Below the pieces are notes generated by a model that worked only from the letters and a program-made list of their open reading frames with translations, searched no databases and was not told the DNA's origin. The position numbers were made by a program, and so were the translations under genes. A stretch of DNA of 45,360 bases from Candidatus Woesearchaeota archaeon (GTDB taxonomy: Archaea; Nanobdellota; Nanobdellia; Woesearchaeales; JAGVYF01), in NCBI GenBank assembly GCA_018303425.1, contig JAGVYF010000002.1, positions 1-45,360 on the forward strand, written 5' to 3'. Positions 8,858 through 16,694 of the stretch are shown here, one piece after another (the first letter of the stretch is position 1; every line of letters starts with the position of its first letter).

Positions 8858-9646
8858 TTATTCTTTATAAATACGTTTAAATTCAACTTCACCTTTACTT
8901 TTTTCAATATTTTTTGTAACGATTTCAATAACAGATTTAAGAATTTTTTCTGCTTCTTTATAATCTTTTGATTTAATGCTAATATTATATCTTCCTGCGC
9001 CAAAATATTTCATCTCAATTGCATCTTTATCTTTTTTCCATCCCTTATCTAACGCAGATTTAATCTCTTCAACACCTTCCGGCGCATAACTTTTAATTAT
9101 GAATTCACCCCTAACCTCCACAATTGGAGGCTTAATTCGCTCACGGATAATTCTTTCTAATATTTCAGCTACTTTAGGATCAATATTAAATTTATTTATA
9201 TTAACTTTATCAGTTGATACTTCTATAAAAAATTGGTGAAGCAAATCATATTTTTTTGAAATTGCTTCAAAAACGTCAGTATATATTTTTTGTACATCAG
9301 CTTTTAATTCCTTTGAAACAAATTCAATTAACTTTTCAGCTTTTTGTTCTTGCTTTATTTCTTCAATTTTATTTTTTCTTTGCATCTCATTAACGCGTCT
9401 TAACGATAAATCGATATGCCCTTTCTTTTTATCAACTTTAAGAACTTTACAAACTATCTTTTTTCCTACCGTAACATAATCGTTTAAACTCCGAATACGG
9501 CCCGGACTTATTTCAGATATATGGATCATACCTGTTTTATTTTCATAAATATCAAGAACAACGAAAACAGAATTAAAATAGATTTTTGTAACTGTGGATA
9601 AAACTAAATCTCCCTCTTCAGGAAATCCTTCTTTTTTAAGAAGCAT
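8858..9646 (-). CDS. eif2a: Translation initiation factor aIF2 subunit alpha
   Basis: Subunit of the heterotrimeric factor that delivers initiator Met-tRNA to the small ribosomal subunit. The N-terminal S1/OB domain (residues about 1-85) is clear, with GMIHISEISPGRIRS and KVDKKKGHIDLSLRRV. A helical domain and a C-terminal alpha-beta domain follow, including the conserved AIEMKYFGAGRYNI segment. The length (262 aa) is standard. The start codon is immediately upstream-adjacent to the S27e stop, in the conserved ribosomal protein/initiation factor operon. Confidence 0.95.
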   Translation of the reverse strand: MLLKKEGFPEEGDLVLSTVTKIYFNSVFVVLDIYENKTGMIHISEISPGRIRSLNDYVTVGKKIVCKVLKVDKKKGHIDLSLRRVNEMQRKNKIEEIKQEQKAEKLIEFVSKELKADVQKIYTDVFEAISKKYDLLHQFFIEVSTDKVNINKFNIDPKVAEILERIIRERIKPPIVEVRGEFIIKSYAPEGVEEIKSALDKGWKKDKDAIEMKYFGAGRYNISIKSKDYKEAEKILKSVIEIVTKNIEKSKGEVEFKRIYKE

Positions 9647-9823
9647 TTATTCAAGAACCTCTAAAATTCTTGCTTTAATATTGGATTTTCCCCCTAGCGG
9701 TCGTGATATGTCTTTATTGCAAACCAGACAATTAACAGATGATGCGCTTTTACCAAAAATGATCTGTTCATTTTTACATTTAGGACATCTTACTTTTACA
9801 AATTTGCTTACAGTTTGTTTCAT
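9647..9823 (-). CDS. rps27e: Small ribosomal subunit protein S27e
   Basis: 58-residue zinc-ribbon ribosomal protein. It has the CPKC (Cys13/16) and CLVC (Cys32/35) pairs and the typical VRCPKCKNEQIIFGKSAS and SRPLGGK strings. The gene lies between L44e (9 bp upstream) and aIF2-alpha (directly abutting), the usual archaeal arrangement, so it is almost certainly co-transcribed with them. Confidence 0.95.
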   Translation of the reverse strand: MKQTVSKFVKVRCPKCKNEQIIFGKSASSVNCLVCNKDISRPLGGKSNIKARILEVLE

Positions 9824-9832
9824 TTTGAACCT

Positions 9833-10150
9833 CTATTGGAATTCAACCTTTTTTGTTCTGATAGTATTTCTTTTTGGACTAGTTTTATTGCATACTTTGC
9901 ATGTAAATCTTAAATCTGCTTTTTTACTTGTTTTTTTGTTATATCTTTTCCAGGAATTCAAAGCGCCCCTTGAAACTTTACCGAGGTTACCCGAACCCCT
10001 AGCCTGACTTCTTCTATTCATTCTTATCATTGAACCCTGGCTAAGTGGATGAGCAGTATTTCTGGTTCTATTTTTAGATAATGCAACTTTATGTTCTGAA
10101 TGTGTTTTACAATGTTTACAATATCGTTTTATAAGTTTAGGTATCTTCAT
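9833..10150 (-). CDS. rpl44e: Large ribosomal subunit protein L44e (eL42)
   Basis: 105-residue ribosomal protein located near the E-site of the large subunit. The start KIPKLIKRYCKHCKTHSEHK, the basic middle region, and the second Cys pair in RFTCKVCNKTS form the zinc-binding ribbon. The tail IRTKKVEF is typical. It is the upstream ribosomal gene of the L44e-S27e-aIF2alpha-Nop10 block. Confidence 0.95.
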   Translation of the reverse strand: MKIPKLIKRYCKHCKTHSEHKVALSKNRTRNTAHPLSQGSMIRMNRRSQARGSGNLGKVSRGALNSWKRYNKKTSKKADLRFTCKVCNKTSPKRNTIRTKKVEFQ

Positions 10151-10198
10151 GTTCTAGTTAAGGAGTTATGTACCGTTTATAAAGCTTGTGGTCTATTA

Positions 10199-10810
10199 CT
10201 ATTCAACTTTTACTGCTTCAGCTTTCTCTTTTTGTATTAAAATGTCAGCAATTTCAACAGGAACATTAGCTACATCTTCGATTTTAAATGGACCATAAAT
10301 TTCAAGTTCTTTACCTACAAATTTATCCACTTCTTTTTTAAATTTAATCAGTTTCATGTTTTGCACAGTTTCTTTTTTTGCTCTATTAATCTTAATTTTT
10401 TCAATATCTAATGTAGAATGCAGAACATTTTTACGATTTTCGTTTAACATTTTTAATAACAAATCATGCAATGAAATTTCTTCAGGTAATAAATTTTGAC
10501 CAGTAATTAAACTTGAATTAGTTCTGCTTTTATTTATTACAAGTTCAATAATTTTTCGTTCCCTTTTTTCATATAGCTCTTTGATTATTTTTTTAATATT
10601 AGTTATTTCATTTAAAGTTTTCAATTTTTCTTGTTCATCAAATAACGACTGTTTATCAGCAGTTTGAAGTATTTCGCTTTTTTCAAGTAAATATTCACTA
10701 AAATCTTTAAAGAATGTGTTATCTAACTTTTGTAATTCTCCACGTTCTTTTTCTCTCCTAAGTATTTCAAACAAAATTTCATATGTAAGTTTAATGTGAT
10801 CTTCACTCAT
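10199..10810 (-). CDS. GINS complex subunit (archaeal Gins51/Gins15 type)
   Basis: Predicted component of the GINS complex that joins MCM and GAN/Cdc45 in the archaeal replicative helicase. The N-terminal helical A-domain begins YEILFEILRREKERGELQKL and continues with FFKDFSEYL. The C-terminal B-domain ends with a small beta structure containing LEIYGPFKIEDVANVPVEIA, which matches the family's YGPF-LP-AELL pattern. The A-then-B order marks the Gins51 (Sld5/Psf1-like) type. The gene precedes the L44e block by 48 bp on the same strand. No other GINS subunit is seen in the window, so a homotetramer is possible. Confidence 0.85.
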   Translation of the reverse strand: MSEDHIKLTYEILFEILRREKERGELQKLDNTFFKDFSEYLLEKSEILQTADKQSLFDEQEKLKTLNEITNIKKIIKELYEKRERKIIELVINKSRTNSSLITGQNLLPEEISLHDLLLKMLNENRKNVLHSTLDIEKIKINRAKKETVQNMKLIKFKKEVDKFVGKELEIYGPFKIEDVANVPVEIADILIQKEKAEAVKVE

Positions 10811-11120
10811 CTGTTAACACTTCTATTAATTCCTAAGTCAAAAATCTTCGTTTCAAAAGTTAACTATATATCCACGAGAACTTTAATTCTGCGCGCTTAA
10901 TAAAGTTCTTATATACTGTCTGCTAATACTTAAAAATAAACTTACCTTATTTATTAAGTTAAGTTTGCAAGTTTACAGGGATTAACTAACTTTTTTTAGA
11001 TTAAATTTCTACTTCCCATGGATAAGTAAAAGCTAATTATTTATAAAGTATATCGAATCCTATAATGTTTAGTAAAACATATAGTTAAGTTTATATATAA
11101 TCAACTTAAATTTTTAGTTA
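10811..11120. promoter_or_regulatory. Divergent promoter region, with an inverted repeat
   Basis: Non-coding gap between the GINS gene and the radical SAM gene. A TATA-like TTTATATATAATC at about 11090-11102 lies roughly 25-30 nt before the ATG at 11121, suggesting leaderless expression. A 9-bp inverted repeat AGAACTTTA/TAAAGTTCT spans about 10877-10910 and could form a hairpin upstream of GINS on the minus strand. No gene is evident. Confidence 0.45.
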
Positions 11121-12326
11121 ATGAAATCAAACCTTCAATATGAAACTTTAGAATTTAATAATTTAGGGAATGGTAAAATAAGAGCCATCCTGCTTAAATT
11201 TTTTTATTTTGATTTTGAAGTTAAAGAATTAGGAAGTTTTGATTTTTGTATAGAAAATGGCGCTATATCCGCAGATATTAACCAAAGTAAGCTCGAGAAT
11301 AAATTTGCCAAAGTTTTAACCAAAGGAATATCTAACTTAACAAGTTCATTAAGCGGTAAACCTGCAATATATTTACATAAAAATTCAGGCATTCCGTTAA
11401 TCGGACACAACGCATTCGGGATTATTGACAGAAACAGTTCAATTATTGAATTAAAACCCATAACTGGATGCAATTTAAACTGTATATATTGTTCTGTTGA
11501 TGAAGGAAAAAATTCAAAAAAAGTTGCAGACTTTATAATTGAAAAAGATTATATGGTTGAAGAAACAGAAAAACTTGTTAAATTTAAAGCTATTGATAAC
11601 ATTGAAATTAATATTGGTCCAAATGGCGAACCATTATTATATGCCGACATTATTCCATTAATCAAAGATTTAAAAAAGATTAAATGTATTGAAAGAATAT
11701 CCTTGAATACAAATGGCGTAATGCTGACTAAAAGTTTAATTAATGAACTGGCAATAGCGGGTTTAACCCAATTGAATATTTCGATAAATTCATTGGATGC
11801 AGTCAATGCTGAAAAGATTGCCGGCGGAAAATATAATAGTGAACATGTTCAAAAGATGGCAGAATATGCTGTTAAAAAATTAGATGTTGTTATTGCACCG
11901 GTATGGGTGCCAGAATATAATGATAAAAATATTCCGAATATAATCAAATTTGGTAAAGAAATTGGAGTTAAATACGTTGCAATTCAAAATTTTCTAAATT
12001 ATAAATTTGGCCGCAATCCTGTTAAACAAAAGCCAATGGATACTTTTTATAAAGAATTAAAAAATTTTGAAACAAAATATCAAACTAATCTAATATTAGA
12101 CAAGTCAAGTTTTAATGTCAGGGATACGAAAAAGTTGCCAGTGCCTTTCAAGAAAAATGAAGTTATAAAAGTTAAACTTGTATCCCTTGGAAAACTAAAC
12201 TCTGAAAAGCTCGCAATCGGGCGAGAAAGAATTGTTTCAGTTATCACTGATAAAAAAATTGGTCAAACTTTAAAAGCCAAAATTATAAGGGTTAAACATA
12301 ACATTATAGTTGCAAAAGAAGTATAA
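11121..12326 (+). CDS. Archaeal radical SAM protein with C-terminal TRAM/OB-like domain
   Basis: Radical S-adenosylmethionine enzyme of an uncharacterised archaeal family resembling COG2100. The Fe-S cluster motif CNLNCIYC (CX3CX2C, near residues 118-125) is followed by SVDEGKNSKK and DYMVEETEKL, as in that family. The (beta/alpha) barrel continues with NIGPNGEPLLYADI and LNTNGVMLTKSLI. The last 65 residues (NEVIKVKLVSLGKLNSEKLA to IIRVKHNIIVAKEV) resemble an RNA-binding TRAM-type beta domain, as in tRNA-modifying MiaB enzymes. That suggests an RNA substrate, but the reaction is unknown. The gene stands alone with its own TATA box. Confidence 0.85.
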   Translation: MKSNLQYETLEFNNLGNGKIRAILLKFFYFDFEVKELGSFDFCIENGAISADINQSKLENKFAKVLTKGISNLTSSLSGKPAIYLHKNSGIPLIGHNAFGIIDRNSSIIELKPITGCNLNCIYCSVDEGKNSKKVADFIIEKDYMVEETEKLVKFKAIDNIEINIGPNGEPLLYADIIPLIKDLKKIKCIERISLNTNGVMLTKSLINELAIAGLTQLNISINSLDAVNAEKIAGGKYNSEHVQKMAEYAVKKLDVVIAPVWVPEYNDKNIPNIIKFGKEIGVKYVAIQNFLNYKFGRNPVKQKPMDTFYKELKNFETKYQTNLILDKSSFNVRDTKKLPVPFKKNEVIKVKLVSLGKLNSEKLAIGRERIVSVITDKKIGQTLKAKIIRVKHNIIVAKEV

Positions 12327-12346
12327 AATAAATTAATAAAAACCCC

Positions 12347-12363
12347 TACCGCAGCAGCGGGTA
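12347..12363. terminator. Hairpin between convergent genes
   Basis: A GC stem CCGC-AGCA-GCGG, extended by TA/TA, lies in the 88-bp gap between the radical SAM gene and the cupredoxin-like gene, which converge. It could slow or protect transcript ends from both sides. Archaeal termination mainly relies on T-runs and FttA, so a terminator role is only inferred. Confidence 0.35.
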
Positions 12364-12413
12364 TTAAACCAATAAAATAATAAATTTAAAAAAATAAAAA
12401 ATAAAGAATCAGT

Positions 12414-12818
12414 TTATTCTTCAACAATGACTGTTCCTTGGATTCCTAAAGCGCCGTTAATGTATGGAAATTCTCCGACATCATTGAATACAACTTCCAT
12501 TGTTTTTCCAGCAGGAACAATTCCACTATATTGACTATAGCCTGTTGCCCCCCTAAATGAAACAGTGTGACCGATTGTATCTTTATTTACCCATGTAACA
12601 ACTGTACCTAATTTAACTCTTAGTTCTGCAGGTACAAATGCTTTTCTTGTTATGTCTATACTGCTGCTTGATCCTTGCGCTGGTTCTGCCATTACAACAG
12701 GTTCTTCTATTGCTGGTTCTTCTACAACTTCTACCTGTTGTTCTTCAACTGGAGTTTGTGTTGTACATCCCGCGATTATCACCAGTAAAGCAACTAAAAT
12801 CACTAAATGAGATTTCAT
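12414..12818 (-). CDS. Cupredoxin-like lipoprotein lacking most copper ligands
   Basis: 134-residue exported protein. A lipobox (LLVIIAGC, Cys18) predicts lipid anchoring, followed by a Glu/Pro/Val-rich linker (20-50) and a plastocyanin-like beta domain (52-134) with FVPAELRVKLGTVVTWVNKD and GHTVSF. His84 matches the first copper ligand. The usual C-terminal loop with Cys, His and Met ligands is replaced by YINGALGIQG, so a normal type 1 copper site cannot form. It may have lost redox activity or have a structural or other metal role. The start has a GAGGTGAT ribosome-binding site inside the preceding 34-codon ORF, whose stop codon lies 1 nt before this ATG. Confidence 0.82.
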   Translation of the reverse strand: MKSHLVILVALLVIIAGCTTQTPVEEQQVEVVEEPAIEEPVVMAEPAQGSSSSIDITRKAFVPAELRVKLGTVVTWVNKDTIGHTVSFRGATGYSQYSGIVPAGKTMEVVFNDVGEFPYINGALGIQGTVIVEE

Positions 12819-12819
12819 C

Positions 12820-12924
12820 TCATATCACCTCAAAGCTTTGTGTTTTATTTGATATCTGAATATAATATTCAGGTATACCTCTTTTTGCTCGCAAAAAGTG
12901 GCTAGAAAATGTTTTCATCTTCAT
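12820..12924 (-). CDS. 34-residue leader ORF upstream of cupredoxin-like gene
   Basis: A short ORF (MKMKTFSSHFLRAKRG...) has its own AGAGGT ribosome-binding site directly before the ATG and ends (TGA) 1 nt before the next start codon. It is not similar to anything I recognise. Its mRNA contains two strong hairpins: CTTTTTGC-GA-GCAAAAAG (12881-12898) and CTGAATAT-A-ATATTCAG (12856-12872). Possible roles are a translation-coupled leader, an attenuator-like control or simply a structured leader. TATA-like sequences lie at about 12943-12950 and 12960-12968. Whether the peptide is made is unproven. Confidence 0.45.
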   Translation of the reverse strand: MKMKTFSSHFLRAKRGIPEYYIQISNKTQSFEVI

Positions 12925-13037
12925 GACCTCTTTTTAATATAATTATATACGACTTACTAATATATAAAGGTTTTTATTAAAAATATGGGAGAATTAATTA
13001 AAAAAATAAAAAAAGAAAGAAAAAAAGGTTTTTAACC

Positions 13038-15560
13038 TTATGATGTAGTTAATACTACGCTTGGTTGTTCATTAACTGTGTTAACTTCTACTTCTTTAAC
13101 ACCAACAGCCAAAGCTTTTAAGTCCGCACCACCGTTTTGAGCAACAACTTTTGTAGCTCTCGTGGTATCAACTGCTTCGTAACCAGCAACAAGCATTGCA
13201 ACTTTACCGGTACTTGCTTCGTAAAGTTTAATCATTGCTCTACCGGCTGAAAAGTCTTTACCACATGGTTCAGGATTACCCATCAATTCAGCAGCTACTG
13301 CGTTTGCGCAAGGACCACCAACTACAATTAAGTTTTGAGCTGATACATCTGATACTGCACTAGCTAACTTAGTTGCGCCTACGTTGATTCTGTGGATCAC
13401 TTGATTCGTGCTTGAACCGCCACTAACTGATGTGGTGGTCGCTCCACCTACTACAAAGAAAGCTCCAAATACTTGATTATCAGGATACTTTACAACAAAA
13501 TCATTTTGTGTGTCTGTACCTGTGCCTTTTCTATCCATCTCTAAAAACATACCATAGTTTGTCCAAGATTGATACACATTGCTTTCATCTTGTTTTTGGT
13601 TCATTGAAGAGTTTCCGCCGTTACCATTTAATGTTGCTGTACCACTTGTAGCCCAATCAATGTTGTTAACTAAATCAATTTTACCATCTGAATTTGCTTC
13701 AACTGCAACATAAACAACATCTTTAGAGTTATCTTCATCATCTTCAGAAACTATTGTCAAATGTGGATTTGTAGCAACAATTCGAGTAAATGTTTCATCT
13801 TGTAAAGAGACATTTGCTTCAAACTGTGTCCAGAACTCACATCTTGTTAAGTTGTCTATTCTTGCACCATTACCGTTTAAATCTACCCAAATCTTAGCTC
13901 CATTTGCATCTGTTGACGCATTAACAGAATAGGTATTACCATCTAAAATTAAATCACCACCTAGACTGCTTCCACTGTAACTTATTGAGTAAGTGTCTCC
14001 TGAACCAACATCTCTTAATTTAAGAGTTCCTTCATTATCGCTTCCACTTGCACCTGGAACAACATCTTTGTATTGTAAGATTCTACTGTATTTATTTTTG
14101 TTTACACAGAAATAATCTTCATCATCAATTGCTTCTCTTTCAGATGATACTAAGTCATACCATGTAGAGCCTGAATACCTACCTAATTTATAAACAGATG
14201 TGCCATCATAACCTACAACTGATTCAGAGTATTTTACTCCAGCTTTGTTTTTAAATTCAAGTTTATAGTTATTGCTTCCACTAGGCAAAAATTTAACTTC
14301 TTCAGTTGAACCTACTTGTGGACCTTCAAACTTGTAATCAAATGCTGATAATAAAAATGAACCTACTTGGCTTTCAGCTTCATCAGCTTTTGTACTTGCA
14401 CTGCTTCCAACTGGAACATAGATATCCTGACTTGCGTTATAGTTAAACTTGATAGCTGACAGTTTTACATCATTACCTGAAGTAATACCTTGATCTTGGC
14501 TTGTTTCAATGTTTACTTTAACATTGCTTAATTCTTCAGAACCAATTGTAACTGTTCCACCAAATCCATGATCTACCGTGTTTTCATCAGTAAGCTGCAA
14601 TTTGTTAGCTCCCAAACTAAATTCAACCCTGTCAACTTCTCCAGCTAAATTTTGGCCTAAGATGTCAATGATGCCTACTTCTGTGCCATCTTTCAACTTG
14701 TAAGTTTTTGTTTCAGTTAATGAATCTGTTAATTCACCATTAACTTTAAGTTTAGCTTCTGTGGCACTGATGAATGAAGCAGTAACTTCATATGGTTCAC
14801 CACCAATAGTGTAACTTCTTGTTTCACCTTCATCAATTACATCTGTTACAGCTCCACCCATTAAGGTTAATATTGTATTATTTTGAGCTGTATGGTCTGC
14901 TACTAAAATAGTGTAAGTTTGACCTAAAAAACTTAATTTTTTATTTCTAATGTCTTCCAAATAGCCGTTTCCACCAGTGTTATGATCTGTTTTAACAGAA
15001 GGTGAAAAAGACAATGTAAAAGTATACACTACTCCGCCATTTGATAATTTGAAATAGGGTTTAACAGCAGATGTGTCATCATCAGGGTCCACATCAAATA
15101 CCATTCTTCCATTAGATGGTATGGTAATTGTTTGTTGAAGAGTAGATGAAGCATATTCATTTGAAAATTCTCCATCAGCTAATAGACTTAAATCTGATGA
15201 TGTAACAGATGTGGTAATACTGCTTACAGTTTCATTCCATTCTAGTTTGTTAGAACCAGACTCAACTTTTTTAGAATCTCCTTGTAAACCAATGTCCGTT
15301 GATCCAGTAACAGCTACATTTTCAGTCATTTGGAATTGTAGACTTACTGCGATGTCTGTAATTCCGATAATATCTGCAGGATCTGCAGGTAAATCACCTA
15401 CTACGAGCATTGCATCAAAACTAGGTTTGCCGTCTGCGCCTTTTGTTACGAATGGTGCAGGCCAACTTGCTAAATCAGCAGCCATAGCCCCTACGATTGT
15501 GGATCCAACCATAGTTGCGCCAGCTGTTAAAGCAATTACTTTTTTAATAGTTGTTCTCAT
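13038..15560 (-). CDS. S-layer protein
   Basis: Main surface-lattice protein, 840 residues. A signal peptide (MRTTIKKVIALTAGATM..., cleavage likely after GAMA near residue 21) is followed by DLASWPAPFV and LVVGDLPADPADIIGITDI, the N-terminal signature of methanogen-type S-layer proteins (S_layer_N). The C-terminal region with LIVVGGPCANAVAAELMGN, AMIKLYEASTGKVAMLVAG and YEAVDTTRATKVV matches the S_layer_C family. The middle is a Thr/Ser/Asn/Gly-rich beta region. Residues about 235-320 are shared with the surface protein at 1-1329. The start is the ATG with a GGAGGTG site 7 nt upstream; an ATG 18 nt earlier would overlap that site. The protein is acidic and contains few Cys. Confidence 0.92.
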   Translation of the reverse strand: MRTTIKKVIALTAGATMVGSTIVGAMAADLASWPAPFVTKGADGKPSFDAMLVVGDLPADPADIIGITDIAVSLQFQMTENVAVTGSTDIGLQGDSKKVESGSNKLEWNETVSSITTSVTSSDLSLLADGEFSNEYASSTLQQTITIPSNGRMVFDVDPDDDTSAVKPYFKLSNGGVVYTFTLSFSPSVKTDHNTGGNGYLEDIRNKKLSFLGQTYTILVADHTAQNNTILTLMGGAVTDVIDEGETRSYTIGGEPYEVTASFISATEAKLKVNGELTDSLTETKTYKLKDGTEVGIIDILGQNLAGEVDRVEFSLGANKLQLTDENTVDHGFGGTVTIGSEELSNVKVNIETSQDQGITSGNDVKLSAIKFNYNASQDIYVPVGSSASTKADEAESQVGSFLLSAFDYKFEGPQVGSTEEVKFLPSGSNNYKLEFKNKAGVKYSESVVGYDGTSVYKLGRYSGSTWYDLVSSEREAIDDEDYFCVNKNKYSRILQYKDVVPGASGSDNEGTLKLRDVGSGDTYSISYSGSSLGGDLILDGNTYSVNASTDANGAKIWVDLNGNGARIDNLTRCEFWTQFEANVSLQDETFTRIVATNPHLTIVSEDDEDNSKDVVYVAVEANSDGKIDLVNNIDWATSGTATLNGNGGNSSMNQKQDESNVYQSWTNYGMFLEMDRKGTGTDTQNDFVVKYPDNQVFGAFFVVGGATTTSVSGGSSTNQVIHRINVGATKLASAVSDVSAQNLIVVGGPCANAVAAELMGNPEPCGKDFSAGRAMIKLYEASTGKVAMLVAGYEAVDTTRATKVVAQNGGADLKALAVGVKEVEVNTVNEQPSVVLTTS

Positions 15561-15730
15561 GTTTACTAACACCTCCATGTTAGCTAGATTTTTTATACAA
15601 CCAATTTCGCGAAAAATGGTTGTATGTAAGAGTTAGATTTTTGGCAACTCTTTCCAGGGTAATGATCTTGGTAAGAGTGTCTACCTATTGCTAACTTCTA
15701 TGTATTAACTTTAAATTTTATTTTATAAAG
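15561..15730 (-). promoter_or_regulatory. S-layer promoter and structured 5' leader
   Basis: A TATA-like CTTTATAAA (15722-15730) implies transcription starting near 15697, giving a leader of about 135 nt, unlike the mostly leaderless genes in this window. Three hairpins follow: AGAGTT/AACTCT (15629-15651), a strong ACAACCA/TGGTTGT arm with an inner ATTTCGCGAAAT-like stem (15596-15624), and CTAACA/TGTTAG (15566-15583), whose loop displays the GGAGG ribosome-binding site. A role in mRNA stability and high translation is inferred. Confidence 0.6.
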
Positions 15731-15995
15731 CTTTCGCAACAGCAGTTAATGATAAGGTACATTACTTTTAGAATTAGGCTTTATACGCCTTAGATTTAGG
15801 CTCTAACTTAATTTGTCACTAATAGGTGATAAGTAATGTTTTTATCAATAATCTATAATTATGTGACTATTTTATGTGACTGTGACTATTAAATAAGAAT
15901 GTTATTTATAACTTTCTTATAAAAACATAAAAAAAACCAAAATATGCTTTTATAGCCAACTTATTTTTAATTTTATAATTTTTAGATATTAAAAA

Positions 15996-16014
15996 ATGCG
16001 AGGAACAGATATTC
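15996..16014 (-). repeat. Partial copy of the tRNA-Leu 3' end
   Basis: On the minus strand this reads like the last 20 or so nucleotides of the tRNA-Leu at 16128-16383 (GAATA-CTG-TCCTCGCAT pattern with two or three changes), about 130 nt downstream of it. No matching 5' part is present, so it is a fragment and not a second gene. Short tRNA 3' repeats can mark an old integration site or a duplication. The flanking gap 15731-15995 is AT-rich, with short TGTGACTA-type repeats near 15860-15890, and otherwise holds nothing I can identify. Confidence 0.5.
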
Positions 16015-16084
16015 TCCATAGCTTTTTTAGAAAAACATAGGAAAAACGAAAGACGTGCGTTCGCTTTGCTCACTTGGTCTTTAC

Positions 16085-16108
16085 AAAATCTTGCTTTGAT
16101 AAGATTTT
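16085..16108. terminator. Hairpin downstream of tRNA-Leu
   Basis: A perfect 8-bp stem AAAATCTT/AAGATTTT lies about 20 nt past the 3' end of tRNA-Leu (minus strand). A second imperfect AAAGAC/GTCTTT hairpin follows at about 16047-16083. Either could help end or process the tRNA transcript; this is inferred from position only. Confidence 0.35.
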
Positions 16109-16127
16109 ACTTTTGATAAAAGAATAA

Positions 16128-16383
16128 TGCGAGGAGCAGGGTATTCGCAACTTGTAGACCATCAGAAGTGGGCTATACTGTGTCTTGCCCGCTGATTTTA
16201 GTCAAGCTTTTGCTTGGCAAAAAGGTTGTTTCGAACCTGCGTAGGCACTAAGCCAATAGGTTTCTTCAAAATCATCGCCCTTTCGGACTCTGCTCACCTT
16301 ACCTAAGCCTATCCCGTTTAGTCTAAAACTTTATTTCAGAGTATTGAAACGCCAGTTTCATTTGACCGCTCCGGCATCCCCGC
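16128..16383 (-). tRNA. tRNA-Leu(UAG) with three introns
   Basis: The acceptor strands GCGGGGA and TCCTCGC pair across 256 nt, with discriminator A and no encoded CCA. Removing three inserts leaves an 84-nt type II tRNA. The D arm is CCG...CGG with a GGTCAAA loop, the anticodon arm is ATAGG-CTTAGGA-CCTAT (anticodon UAG), the variable arm is GGC-TTAGT-GCC, and the T arm is GCAGG-TTCGAAC-CCTGC. The inserts are a 44-nt D-loop intron (contains a TGAAAC/GTTTCA hairpin), a 40-nt intron at canonical position 37/38, and an 88-nt T-loop intron near position 58/59 with a CAAC:GTTG helix at its ends. Exact splice points can shift by 1-3 nt because of A-runs. Confidence 0.88.
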
Positions 16384-16474
16384 ATTTTATTTACATAGAC
16401 ATGAACTGAGTTCATACCTAATATTATTAGCAAACTGAATGTGTTTAAAAAGATTGTGTTAAGACGGCGCTGTC

Positions 16475-16683
16475 CAGAAAGTTAATTATCTCTATATTAA
16501 TATATAATTTGAAACATAAAGTAGCCAAAATATTCTTGCAGTTATAGTTAAATCTAAAGAGACTAATTGATAGTGAAACGACTCCGGACAACGCTGTTAA
16601 GACTGCTATATTCAGAAAGTCCATTATCTGTAATTAATATTCTCAAAGACTAATGATTAACCAAGAACTCTTCTTACAATTGT
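16475..16683. repeat. Dispersed A-B-C intergenic repeat (locus P)
   Basis: Non-coding. It contains two copies of module A (CAGAAAGT.CATTATCT.TA, at 16475 and 16613), module C at 16561-16595 (ACTAAT..., ending ACTCCGGACAACGC) and module B at 16661-16683 (CCAAGAACTCTTCTTACAA). The same modules, with the same 85-nt A-to-C spacing, recur at 29213-29334, and B-C recurs at 23399-23470. Function unknown. With the next entry it fills the gap between tRNA-Leu and the glycosyltransferase. Confidence 0.55.
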
Positions 16684-16694
16684 AACATATAGTA

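Noticed and set aside
15860-15895. Short TGTGACTA-type repeats, considered as a CRISPR or origin-like array.
   Set aside because: Only two or three imperfect units of under 12 nt, with no regular spacers.
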